From Pseudonocardia sp. SCN 73-27 (GTDB lineage Bacteria; Actinomycetota; Actinomycetes; Mycobacteriales; Pseudonocardiaceae): 64,000 nucleotides of DNA. The position numbers and the translations under genes are program-made. Numbering within the stretch: the first letter of the stretch is position 1; every line of letters starts with the position of its first letter. Shown piece by piece: positions 28,407 through 36,630 of the stretch. The stretch lies in NCBI GenBank assembly GCA_001725415.1, contig MEGH01000002.1:1-64000 (forward strand). Reading direction: 5' to 3'. The notes beneath the pieces are model-generated. The model saw only the letters and a program-made list of their open reading frames with translations. It did not search any database and was not told the DNA's origin.

Positions 28407-29675
28407 ATGAGGAAGGGGGGCGACATGCTGACAGGTCCGCGCGATCTCGATGGCGTCGTCGACGCAGCTCTGTCCCGGCTTCGGAGCGGAGGAATGGTCC
28501 TCGTCGTCGACGACGAGGACCGGGAGAACGAGGGCGACCTCGTCATGGCAGCCGAGTTCGCCACGCCGGAGAAGCTCGCGTTCATCATCGCGCACACCAG
28601 CGGGATCGTGTGCGTCGCGGTCACCAACGACCGCGCCGACGAGCTCGATCTCCCTCTGATGACCCGGAAAGGTGACGACCCCCGTGGTACCGCGTTCACC
28701 ATCTCGGTGGACAGACGTCTGGGTACCACCACCGGCGTCTCGGCTGCGGATCGGTCTGCAACCGTCCTGACGCTCGCCGACCCGTCGGCCCGCCCGCGGG
28801 ACCTGTGCCGGCCGGGTCACGTCTTTCCTCTGCGTGCGCGCCCGGGTGGCGTCCTGCAGCGTGCGGGTCACACCGAAGCCGCGGTCGACCTGTGCAGACT
28901 CGCCGGTCTCCCGCCGATCGGCGTCCTGGCCGAGGTGACCAACCCTGACGGTTCGATGGCGCGGTGCGCGGACCTGCGGGAGTTCGGAGCCCGCCACGAC
29001 ATTCCACTGATCGCGGTCGCCGACCTCGTCCGCTACCGCAACACGTTCGAATCCCTGGTGCACCGGGAGTCGAGCGGTCCCATCACCGTGAGCGATGACG
29101 AATGGACCGCTGTTGCGTACACGGCGACGACCGACGACGTCGAACACGTCGCGCTCGTCCTCGGCGACGTCGATCAGCGGTCGTCCGGCGACGAGACGCC
29201 GCCGATCCTCGTCCGCGTGCACTCCGAATGCCTGACCGGGGACGTGTTCGGCTCACGCCGGTGCGACTGCGGGGAACAGCTGGCTTCCTCACTGGCCCGC
29301 ATCGCCCGGGCCGGGCGGGGAGTGGTCGTGTACCTCCGCGGCCACGAGGGGCGCGGAATCGGCCTGGCGCACAAGCTGCGTGCCTACACCCTGCAGGACC
29401 GCGGGCTCGACACAATCGACGCCAACCTCGCCCAGGGACTCCCGGCTGACTCGCGTGAGTACGGCGTCGGCGCGCAGATTCTGCTCGACCTCGGAGTCCG
29501 GACCGTCCGCCTCATGACCAACAACCCGGACAAGGTCCGCGGCCTGTCGGGCTACGGGGTCGACATCGTCGAACGTGAGCCGGTCGACGTCCCGCCGAAC
29601 CCGGCGAACCTCACCTACCTCACGACGAAGCGTGAGCGGATGGCCCACATGCTGCGCCTGCCGGAGACCTCATGA
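28407..29675 (+). CDS. ribBA: Bifunctional DHBP synthase / GTP cyclohydrolase II
   Basis: 422-residue fusion making both riboflavin precursors. The RibB half (1-205) has VVDDEDRENEGDLVMAAEFA, VSAADRSATVLTLAD, RPGHVFPLRARPGGVLQRAG and HTEAAVDLCRLAG. The RibA half has the zinc Cys set in HSECLTGDVFGSRRCDCGEQ and then YLRGHEGRGIGLAHKLRAY and LLDLGVRTVRLMTNNPDKV. All key residues look intact. No ribD, ribE or ribH is nearby. It is the first gene of a catabolic operon with a LacI-type operator, so I infer an inducible second copy raising flavin supply for the flavoenzymes of this regulon. The ATG is preceded by GAGTCGATGAGG, a weak ribosome site. Confidence 0.93.
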   Translation: MRKGGDMLTGPRDLDGVVDAALSRLRSGGMVLVVDDEDRENEGDLVMAAEFATPEKLAFIIAHTSGIVCVAVTNDRADELDLPLMTRKGDDPRGTAFTISVDRRLGTTTGVSAADRSATVLTLADPSARPRDLCRPGHVFPLRARPGGVLQRAGHTEAAVDLCRLAGLPPIGVLAEVTNPDGSMARCADLREFGARHDIPLIAVADLVRYRNTFESLVHRESSGPITVSDDEWTAVAYTATTDDVEHVALVLGDVDQRSSGDETPPILVRVHSECLTGDVFGSRRCDCGEQLASSLARIARAGRGVVVYLRGHEGRGIGLAHKLRAYTLQDRGLDTIDANLAQGLPADSREYGVGAQILLDLGVRTVRLMTNNPDKVRGLSGYGVDIVEREPVDVPPNPANLTYLTTKRERMAHMLRLPETS

Positions 29676-29700
29676 TCCTCCACATCGACGGAGCTGCCCG

Positions 29701-31188
29701 GTGACGATCTCGCTTGTTCTCGATGTCGCTCAGGCGATGAACCCGGACCGCGTGGCCCTGGGCGCGGGCGCCGATACGCTCGACACGACCCGCCTCCGAC
29801 GCCTGGCTCACGGAGGTGCCTCTGTCCTGCGGGCACGTCGTGTCGGCACGGTTTCCTTCGTGGGGGTCAATTCGCCTGCCTTCCCCGTGACCCTGTTCGC
29901 GGGTGCGGTGGCGGCCGTGCCCGTCGCTCCGCTCAACTACCGGCTGGCGGCGGCGCAGCTCCGTGACCTGGTGGCCCGGCTGGACAGGCCGCTCGTGGTG
30001 GCGGACGAGGAGTTCGTTCCCGCTCTCGACGGCGTGGGCGCCGAGGTGGTGACGACCGGCCGGTGGCTGGAACTGGCGGCGGAGTCGGACGTCGACGACG
30101 GCCCTGGCCCGGACGATGACGACCCCGCGGTCCTGCTGTTCACCAGCGGTACGACGTCCGAGCCGAAATGCGTCATCCTCAGGCATCGGAACCTGGAGTC
30201 CTATGTGTTCGGGACGGTCGAGCCGGGTTCCGCCTCGGTCGAGGAGGCCGCCCTGGTGAGCGTTCCGCCCTATCACGTAGCAGGCGTGGGGACGGTACTG
30301 ACGAACCTGTGGGGGGGCCGCCGCCTGCTCTACCTGTCGAACTTCACGGCGGCCGAATGGGTCCGGACCGTGGTGGCCGAAGGCGTGACATTCGCGATGG
30401 TGGTGCCCACGATGCTCGCGAGGATCGTCGACGAGCTCGATGCCACCGGAGCCGCGGTGCCCGGGCTGCGCTCCCTCGCCTACGGCGGAGCTCCGATGAC
30501 CCCGGCGGTGCTCGAACGGGCCATGGACCTCATGCCGCAGGTGGACTTCGTCAACGCCTACGGACTCACGGAGACGAGCTCCACCATCGCCGTGCTGGGT
30601 CCGGACGACCATCGAACCGCCAGGGGCTCCGTCGACCCGGCGGTCCGGGCACGGCTGCGTTCGGTCGGCCGGCTGATTCCGGGCATCGAGGGTGCCGTCA
30701 GGGACGATGACGGTGCCGAGCTGCCACCCGGGCAGGCGGGTCAGCTCTGGGTGCGGGGGAGCCAGGTGTCCGGCGAGTACGCGGGGAGTGGCCCCGGGCT
30801 CGACGCGCACGGTTGGTTCGACACCCACGACCGCGCGTTCCTGGACGCCGACGGATTCCTCTACATCGAGGGGCGCACCGACGACGTCATCATCCGCGGC
30901 GGGGAGAACATCGCGCCGAGCGTCATCGAGGACGTCATCGCCGAACTGGCCGGGGTGTCGGAGGTCGCCGTGCTCGGCGTGCCCGACCCGGAGTGGGGTG
31001 AACGTATCGCCGCGGTGGTGGTTCCGCGGGCCGGCGTCCCGCTCACTGCGCTCGAGGTCGAGACGTGGGCGCGTGCCCGGCTGCGCGGATCGCGGACTCC
31101 GGACGAGATCCATCTGCGCAGCGAGCTCCCTCGCAACGAGATGGGGAAGATCGTTCGACGCTCGCTGCGCGCAGAGCTCGCCACCTGA
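29701..31188 (+). CDS. AMP-forming acyl-CoA synthetase
   Basis: 495-residue adenylate-forming ligase. Motifs: LLFTSGTTSEPKCVILRH (a divergent phosphate loop), VSVPPYHVAGVGT, NAYGLTETSSTIAV, GWFDTHDRAFLDADGFLYIE, RTDDVIIRGGENIAPS and the catalytic Lys in NEMGKIVRR. It activates a carboxylic acid to its CoA thioester; the acid is unknown. GTG 29701 is 25 bases after ribBA, in one operon with an amidohydrolase, a DUF35/thiolase-like pair, an esterase, a monooxygenase and a CoA-transferase. Confidence 0.9.
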   Translation: MTISLVLDVAQAMNPDRVALGAGADTLDTTRLRRLAHGGASVLRARRVGTVSFVGVNSPAFPVTLFAGAVAAVPVAPLNYRLAAAQLRDLVARLDRPLVVADEEFVPALDGVGAEVVTTGRWLELAAESDVDDGPGPDDDDPAVLLFTSGTTSEPKCVILRHRNLESYVFGTVEPGSASVEEAALVSVPPYHVAGVGTVLTNLWGGRRLLYLSNFTAAEWVRTVVAEGVTFAMVVPTMLARIVDELDATGAAVPGLRSLAYGGAPMTPAVLERAMDLMPQVDFVNAYGLTETSSTIAVLGPDDHRTARGSVDPAVRARLRSVGRLIPGIEGAVRDDDGAELPPGQAGQLWVRGSQVSGEYAGSGPGLDAHGWFDTHDRAFLDADGFLYIEGRTDDVIIRGGENIAPSVIEDVIAELAGVSEVAVLGVPDPEWGERIAAVVVPRAGVPLTALEVETWARARLRGSRTPDEIHLRSELPRNEMGKIVRRSLRAELAT

Positions 31189-31244
31189 TCGACGACCGGG
31201 CGCCGGTCGAACACCGAGACACCTGCCGGGCGGGCGGGGAAGGG

Positions 31245-32504
31245 ATGAACATCATGTCCGAACGCACACTCCCGAAGATCATCAGCGTGGACGACCACGT
31301 CGTCGAACCCCCGCATCTCTTCGAGCGCTGGCTGCCGAAACGGTTCCTCGACCGCGCCCCCCGGGTCGAGCGGCGCTGGATCGACATGGAGACCGACGCC
31401 TACAACGACACCGAGGTGGCCGAGGGCGAGGGCCTGCCGGCCGACGTGTGGGTCTACGGGGACTCGATGTACGTCCCGCGGCGGCCGGTCCTGATCCTCA
31501 AGGACGTCGAGACCTCCGCCGCGATGCGCGACAAGGAGCCCGTCACCTACGACGAGATGGACCCGGCCTGCTACGTCCCTGCAGAGCGGCTGAAGGCGAT
31601 GGACTCCCAGCACGTCGAGGCCTCGCTCGGGTTCCCGTCCTTCCCGCGCTTCTGCGGACAGGCGTTCAGTGAGCAGTACCGAGACGACCGCGAGCTCGGC
31701 CTTGCCTGTGTGCGGGCCTACAACGACTGGATGGTCGAGGAGTGGTGCGGGGACTCCGGGGGCAGGCTCATCCCCGCGCAGGTCGTGCCGCTGTGGGACG
31801 CGCAGCTGGCTGCGGACGAGGTCAGGCGCAATGCCGCCCGCGGCGTGCGTGCCGTGACCTTCAGCGAGATCGTCGGCCACCTCGGGTTCGCGACCATCCA
31901 CGACCGGAACTGGGACCCGTTCTTCGCGGCGTGTGAGGAAACGGGAACGGTGGTTTGCATGCACATCGGCTCGGCGTCGCTGATGATGCAGCCCCCGCCG
32001 GGCTCCCCGACGGTGGTGGTGCCCATCCTCCAGTTCGCCAACTCCTATGCGTCGATGGCCGACTTCGTCTTCTCGGGGGTCCTGGACCGGTTCCCGCAGC
32101 TCAAGCTGGCGTACTCCGAGGGCCAGGCAGGATGGATGCCCTACGCGATGGAACGGATGGACCACGCCTATCGTCACCACACGTGGGCGCTGGGTGAGCA
32201 GCGGATCGAGGAGCTGCCCTCAACCTACGTGCGGCGCAACATGTACGGCTGTGTGTTCGCCGACCGGCATGCCATCTCGCACGCCCGGGAGATCGGGACG
32301 GACAACCTGATGTTCGAGGTGGACTTCCCCCATGCGGACGGCCCGTATCCGAACACGTACGCCCATCTCGAGCGCCAGTTCGAGGGTATCGACGACGAGA
32401 TCACCTACAAGATCATTCGGGGGAACGCGATCCGGGTGTTCGAGCTCGGGTTCGACCGGGAGCTCGCCGGAGCCCCGACCGGCGACGTCCCGGTCACGGC
32501 CTGA
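31245..32504 (+). CDS. ACMSD-type amidohydrolase
   Basis: 419-residue TIM-barrel protein of the amidohydrolase_2 family. ISVDDHVVEPPHLFERWLP carries the first metal ligands, CMHIGSAS a central His and FEVDFPHADGPYP the distal Asp. Members include decarboxylases such as ACMSD and hydrolases of C-C or C-N bonds, so a decarboxylation or ring-opening step is possible. ATG 31245 follows GGGGAAGGG; ATG 31254 is an alternative. The stop overlaps the next gene (TGATG). A second, divergent member lies at 47369-48607. Confidence 0.85.
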   Translation: MNIMSERTLPKIISVDDHVVEPPHLFERWLPKRFLDRAPRVERRWIDMETDAYNDTEVAEGEGLPADVWVYGDSMYVPRRPVLILKDVETSAAMRDKEPVTYDEMDPACYVPAERLKAMDSQHVEASLGFPSFPRFCGQAFSEQYRDDRELGLACVRAYNDWMVEEWCGDSGGRLIPAQVVPLWDAQLAADEVRRNAARGVRAVTFSEIVGHLGFATIHDRNWDPFFAACEETGTVVCMHIGSASLMMQPPPGSPTVVVPILQFANSYASMADFVFSGVLDRFPQLKLAYSEGQAGWMPYAMERMDHAYRHHTWALGEQRIEELPSTYVRRNMYGCVFADRHAISHAREIGTDNLMFEVDFPHADGPYPNTYAHLERQFEGIDDEITYKIIRGNAIRVFELGFDRELAGAPTGDVPVTA

Positions 32505-32950
32505 TGTCGATGGGGGCGGTCGATGTCGGGACGACCTCCTCGTCCGGCGAAGGGGGCGGAAGACCTGTGCCGCGCCCGTCCGCCCTCACACGGCCGTTCT
32601 GGGACGCGTGCCGGGTGGGACGCCTGACCGTGCAGCGGTGCACCCGCTGCCAGGGGTACGTCTTCGTCCCGCAGGAGTTCTGCCGTCACTGCCGTTCGAC
32701 CACGCTGACCTGGGTCGAGACCGCGGGAACCGGGCGCATCGTGACCTACACGGTGGTGTGGCGCCCGCAGACGCCGGCGTTCACGGCGCCGTACGTCGTG
32801 GCCGTGGTCGAGCTGGACGAGGGATATCAGATGATCAGCAACATCGTCGGGAGCGATGCGGCCGGGGCTGCGGTCGGCGACCGGGTCCGGGTGCGGTTCG
32901 TCCGGGTGAGCGAGGCCGTCACCCTCCCGTGCTTCGAGCTCGCGGCATGA
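32504..32950 (+). CDS. DUF35 OB-fold zinc-ribbon protein
   Basis: 148-residue acyl-CoA-binding partner protein. The rubredoxin-like zinc ribbon is complete with four Cys (RCTRCQGYVFVPQEFCRHC), followed by an OB-fold (GRIVTYTVVWRP, PYVVAVVELDEG). DUF35 proteins pair with thiolase-like subunits, as in the ChsH2/Ltp2 retro-aldolase of steroid side-chain degradation. The start overlaps the amidohydrolase stop and its own stop overlaps the thiolase-like gene (ATGA), implying a stoichiometric complex with the latter. Confidence 0.9.
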   Translation: MSMGAVDVGTTSSSGEGGGRPVPRPSALTRPFWDACRVGRLTVQRCTRCQGYVFVPQEFCRHCRSTTLTWVETAGTGRIVTYTVVWRPQTPAFTAPYVVAVVELDEGYQMISNIVGSDAAGAAVGDRVRVRFVRVSEAVTLPCFELAA

Positions 32951-34077
32951 GTCGCGCGTCGCGGCGGGCGGTGATCATCGGCGCCTCCAACACCCGGCAG
33001 GCCCGGACCCTGCCGGGGGAGACGTCGGGGTCGGTCACTCTCGCAGCGACCCGGCTCGCGCTCGGGGACGCCGGCCTGGACCTCGCCGACGTCGACGGTC
33101 TCACCGCGCTGCCGGGTCTCGACTACGCCTCGGGATCCGACGCGTTCGGCTACGCACTCGGACTGCCGACCTTCTGGACCGGGCGCGCTGTGCCCGGTCC
33201 TGCCGCGGTTGTCGAGGCGGCCCAGGCGATCGAGTGGGGACTGTGCGACACGGTGCTGCTCGCCGGTGGCCAGGCCGGCCTCTACACCGATCGGGGGTCG
33301 GTGGCGCCGTGGACGAGACCCAGCCATGAGTTCATCGAGTGCTGGGGACTCATGACGCCGGCGGAATGGGCTCTGTCGGCGCGCGAGTACATGCACCGCT
33401 ATTCGGTGAAACCGGAACGGATCGCCTACATCGCTTCGGTGATCCGCAACAACGGATCCCGCAATCCGGAGGCCGTCTACCACGGCAGGGGCCCGTTCAC
33501 CCCCGACGACATCCTTGCGTCCCGCATGATCGCAGACCCGTACCACCTGCTCGACTGCTGCACGACGAGCGAAGGCGGCAGCGCCGTCGTGCTCACCACC
33601 GCCGAGCGCGCGCGGGACCTCGACCGGACAGGTGTCGAGGTGCTCGGTGGCGGGTGGGACAGCTGGGGCCCGTCCTACACCCATCCGCCGACGTACGACC
33701 GCGCCGCGACATGGGGCCGCAAAGCCGGCGCGGCTGCGTTCGCACGTGCCGGGATTTCCCGCGACGACGTCGACGTGTTCGAGTTCTATGACAACTTCTC
33801 CTGGGAGATCGTGCGCTACTTCGAGGCGCTCGGCTACTGCGAGGCGGGAGAGGGGCCGGACTTCGTGGCCGAGGGTGCCATCGAGGTCGGTGGCCGCTAC
33901 CCGGTCGTCACCGATGGCGGCACGATGTCGCACTCCCACACCGGTGAGTCGCAACGGCTGCAGCGGGTGGTCCAGGCGGTTCGCCAACTCCGCGGCGAGA
34001 GCGCCGCGAACCAGGTTCCCGATGCCCGGGTGGCGGTCGTGACCGTCGTAGGCGAAGTCGTTCTGCTCGGCGTGTAG
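32947..34077 (+). CDS. Thiolase-like (Ltp2-type) protein
   Basis: 376-residue thiolase-fold protein of the lipid-transfer/SCP-x-related group: LALGDAGLDLADVDGLTA, LLDCCTTSEGGSAVVLTT, ISRDDVDVFEFYDNFSWE and TDGGTMSHSHTGESQRLQ. At the position where thiolases carry the nucleophilic Cys the sequence is PGPAAVVEAAQAIEW, with no Cys. That fits a retro-aldolase or another non-thiolytic activity as in Ltp2. It is translationally coupled to the DUF35 partner. A second pair lies at 57422-59046. Confidence 0.87.
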   Translation: MSRASRRAVIIGASNTRQARTLPGETSGSVTLAATRLALGDAGLDLADVDGLTALPGLDYASGSDAFGYALGLPTFWTGRAVPGPAAVVEAAQAIEWGLCDTVLLAGGQAGLYTDRGSVAPWTRPSHEFIECWGLMTPAEWALSAREYMHRYSVKPERIAYIASVIRNNGSRNPEAVYHGRGPFTPDDILASRMIADPYHLLDCCTTSEGGSAVVLTTAERARDLDRTGVEVLGGGWDSWGPSYTHPPTYDRAATWGRKAGAAAFARAGISRDDVDVFEFYDNFSWEIVRYFEALGYCEAGEGPDFVAEGAIEVGGRYPVVTDGGTMSHSHTGESQRLQRVVQAVRQLRGESAANQVPDARVAVVTVVGEVVLLGV

Positions 34078-34102
34078 CGCGGGGCCGCCAGGGAGGTGGA
34101 GC

Positions 34103-35053
34103 GTGACCTATTGGGATCCGGAGCTGCGGACCGCACTGGACCGCAGCAGGGGCGAGCTGCCGGCGACGATCACGCCGGATCTGATCCCGCTGCTGCAGAA
34201 CGCATCCGTTCAGACGGACGACGCGGTGACCACCCTTGAACAACGCTTCGCGGTGCGGCTGGAGCAGCGCGCGGTCGGCTCGTCGGTCGATGTCGTCGTC
34301 GCGCGGCCCTCGGCCGTGAGGTCGCCTGCGCCGGTGATCTTCTTCGTGCACGGCGGCGGCATGGTCATGGGCAGCCCCGTGCACGGGCTCGATCTCGTCC
34401 TGCCCTGGGCGGTCGCAGCAGGGGCGGTGGTGGTGTCCGTGGGGTACCGCCTCGCCCCGCAACACCCGGATCCCGTACCGGCCGACGACTGTCGTGCCGC
34501 GCTGCTCTGGACGGTTGCCCATGCCGATGGGCTCGGCATCGATCCGGGGCGGATCGTCCTGGCGGGGCACAGCGCGGGGGGCGGGCTGGCCGCCGGGCTC
34601 GCGCTGCGGATGCGGGACGAGGGGGGCTTGAGGCTGCGCGGGCAGCTGCTCATGTGCCCGATGCTCGACGATCGGGAGAGTACGCCGTCGAGCGTGGAGC
34701 TGGACGGCGATGGGGTGTGGGACCGGACCTCGAACACGACGGGCTGGACCGCACTCCTCGGCGACCGCCGCGGCGGCCCGGACGTCGGTGTCCACGCCGC
34801 GCCGGCGCGGGCGACGGATCTGTCGGCCCTGCCGCCCACCTACATCGACGTCGGCTCGGCAGAGACGTTCCGCGACGAGGTCGTCGGGTTCGCCTCGCGC
34901 ATCTGGCACGGCGGGGGTGCGGCCGAGCTGCACGTGTGGCCGGGTGCCTACCACTGTTTCGAGATCGTCGCGCCGGAGGCGGGCGTCGCGCGGGCCGCGC
35001 TGGCGGCCCGGCGCGCCTGGGCACTCCGCGCGCTCGGACCCCTTTCCCGGTGA
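34103..35053 (+). CDS. HSL-family alpha/beta hydrolase (esterase)
   Basis: 316-residue esterase of the hormone-sensitive-lipase family. The oxyanion HGGG is in IFFVHGGGMVMGSPV, the nucleophile in VLAGHSAGGGLAAGLALRM, the acid near PTYIDVGSAETFRDE and the His in WPGAYHCFE. GTG 34103 follows a strong GGGAGGTGG site. Its place directly before a Baeyer-Villiger-type monooxygenase suggests it hydrolyses the ester product of that enzyme, a common pairing. Confidence 0.9.
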   Translation: MTYWDPELRTALDRSRGELPATITPDLIPLLQNASVQTDDAVTTLEQRFAVRLEQRAVGSSVDVVVARPSAVRSPAPVIFFVHGGGMVMGSPVHGLDLVLPWAVAAGAVVVSVGYRLAPQHPDPVPADDCRAALLWTVAHADGLGIDPGRIVLAGHSAGGGLAAGLALRMRDEGGLRLRGQLLMCPMLDDRESTPSSVELDGDGVWDRTSNTTGWTALLGDRRGGPDVGVHAAPARATDLSALPPTYIDVGSAETFRDEVVGFASRIWHGGGAAELHVWPGAYHCFEIVAPEAGVARAALAARRAWALRALGPLSR

Positions 35054-35118
35054 GCCGTCGCTCCTCCGGGAGCCCAGTAGCCCGGCATCGTGCCGGACCT
35101 CGTATCGCGGAGGCGAAC

Positions 35119-36630
35119 ATGACTTCATCGGACCCGACGCCGGCCGGGAGTGCCGCAGTCCCGGGCACCCACGTGCACGACGTGATCGTCATCGGCGCAG
35201 GACCCGGTGGCGTCTGCGCAGCCGTCCTGCTGCGACAGCGCGGCATCCACGACGTCGTGGTGCTCGAGCGCTCGGGCGGGATCGGCGGTACGTGGTACAA
35301 CAACCGCTACCCGGGCCTGGCGTGCGACGTCCCCACGGACCTGTACTCCTACAGCTTCTTCCAGGACTTCGACTGGTCGCGACAGTTCGCGCGCCGCCAC
35401 GAGATGTGCGCCTACGTGCAGGAGGCGGCCGTCCGTTTCGGGGTCGCCGACCGCGTCGTGTGCAACGCCGGGGTCGAGTCGGCGAACTGGGACGACGCAG
35501 ACTCGCAGTGGACGTTGCGCACCACGTCGGGTGTGGTGTATCGCGCGCGTACCGTCATCGGGGCCGTCGGGATGTTCAACGAGCCGGTCCGGCCGGACAT
35601 CCCCGGCCTCGACTCGTTCGAGGGCACCGTCCTGCACACCGCGGAGTGGCCCGATGACGACTACTCCTTCCTGGAGGGGAAGGTTGTCGGGGTGATCGGT
35701 GCCGCTGCTAGCGCGATCCAGGTCGTGCCCACCATCGCCCCCCTGGTGGCCGAGCTGGAGGTGTTCCACCGAACCCCGCAGTGGGTGTTCCCCAAGGACG
35801 ACATGGTGTTCAGCGACGAGGCACGCGCCGAGCGCCAGGCGGATCCGTCCATCGTCGCCGCCCTCCGCAAGGAGAGCACCGAGTTCGTGGACACACTCTG
35901 CGACTTCAACAACGACGAGCTGATGGCGGGTCTGCGGGAGAAGGCCATGGAGAACCTCGCCGGCGTCGCCGACGAGGAGATCCGAGCCCGGTTCATGCCG
36001 GTGCTGCCCATCGGGGCCCAGCGCACCCTGCTCAGCTCGGAGTACTACCCGACCTTCAACCGCGAGAACGTCTACCTCGTCACCGATCCGATCGTCGGGA
36101 TTCACCGCAACCGGGTCGTGACCGAGTCCGGCGTTCCGCACCCGCTCGATGTCCTGATCCTCGCGACGGGTTATGCCGCCCACAAGTTCCTGTCCGTCGT
36201 GGACGTCGTGGGCCGGGACGGACTGAGGCTGCGCGAGCAGTGGTCGGACGGTGCGTACGCGTACAAGGGGATGGCCGTCGACGGCTTCCCCAACCTGTTC
36301 ATGCTGTACGGCCCGAACACGAACGGCGGGTCGATCATCGACAAGCTCGAGACCCAGTCGCGCTACGTCGTCGACAAGATCGCGTACATCCTGCAGGAGG
36401 ACCTGGCGTCGCTCGAGGTCCGTTCCGACGCCGTTGCGACGTACAACGCGCAGCTGCAGCAGGATCTGGCGGGCATCCGTGCCTGGCAGGTCGAGGGCAG
36501 CCGCTACTTCCGGGCCCCGTCCGGGCGGGTCGTCACCCAGTGTCCGTACAACCCCACCGAATACGACGCGCTGACCCGGCTCGACGACTCTGCCGACTAC
36601 ACGGCGACGACCCGTACCGCGACCCTGTGA
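35119..36630 (+). CDS. Baeyer-Villiger-type flavin monooxygenase
   Basis: 503-residue flavoprotein monooxygenase. The FAD Rossmann motif is VIVIGAGPGGVCAAVLL, then GGIGGTWYNNRYPGLACDVP. The Baeyer-Villiger fingerprint FxGxxxHxxxWP is present as FEGTVLHTAEWPDD. The second (NADPH) Rossmann motif reads GVIGAAASAIQVV, with Ala replacing the middle Gly, a deviation worth testing. ATG 35119 follows GCGGAGGCG. It is likely to convert a ketone to an ester or lactone. The stop overlaps the CoA-transferase GTG. Another monooxygenase starts at 63420. Confidence 0.9.
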   Translation: MTSSDPTPAGSAAVPGTHVHDVIVIGAGPGGVCAAVLLRQRGIHDVVVLERSGGIGGTWYNNRYPGLACDVPTDLYSYSFFQDFDWSRQFARRHEMCAYVQEAAVRFGVADRVVCNAGVESANWDDADSQWTLRTTSGVVYRARTVIGAVGMFNEPVRPDIPGLDSFEGTVLHTAEWPDDDYSFLEGKVVGVIGAAASAIQVVPTIAPLVAELEVFHRTPQWVFPKDDMVFSDEARAERQADPSIVAALRKESTEFVDTLCDFNNDELMAGLREKAMENLAGVADEEIRARFMPVLPIGAQRTLLSSEYYPTFNRENVYLVTDPIVGIHRNRVVTESGVPHPLDVLILATGYAAHKFLSVVDVVGRDGLRLREQWSDGAYAYKGMAVDGFPNLFMLYGPNTNGGSIIDKLETQSRYVVDKIAYILQEDLASLEVRSDAVATYNAQLQQDLAGIRAWQVEGSRYFRAPSGRVVTQCPYNPTEYDALTRLDDSADYTATTRTATL

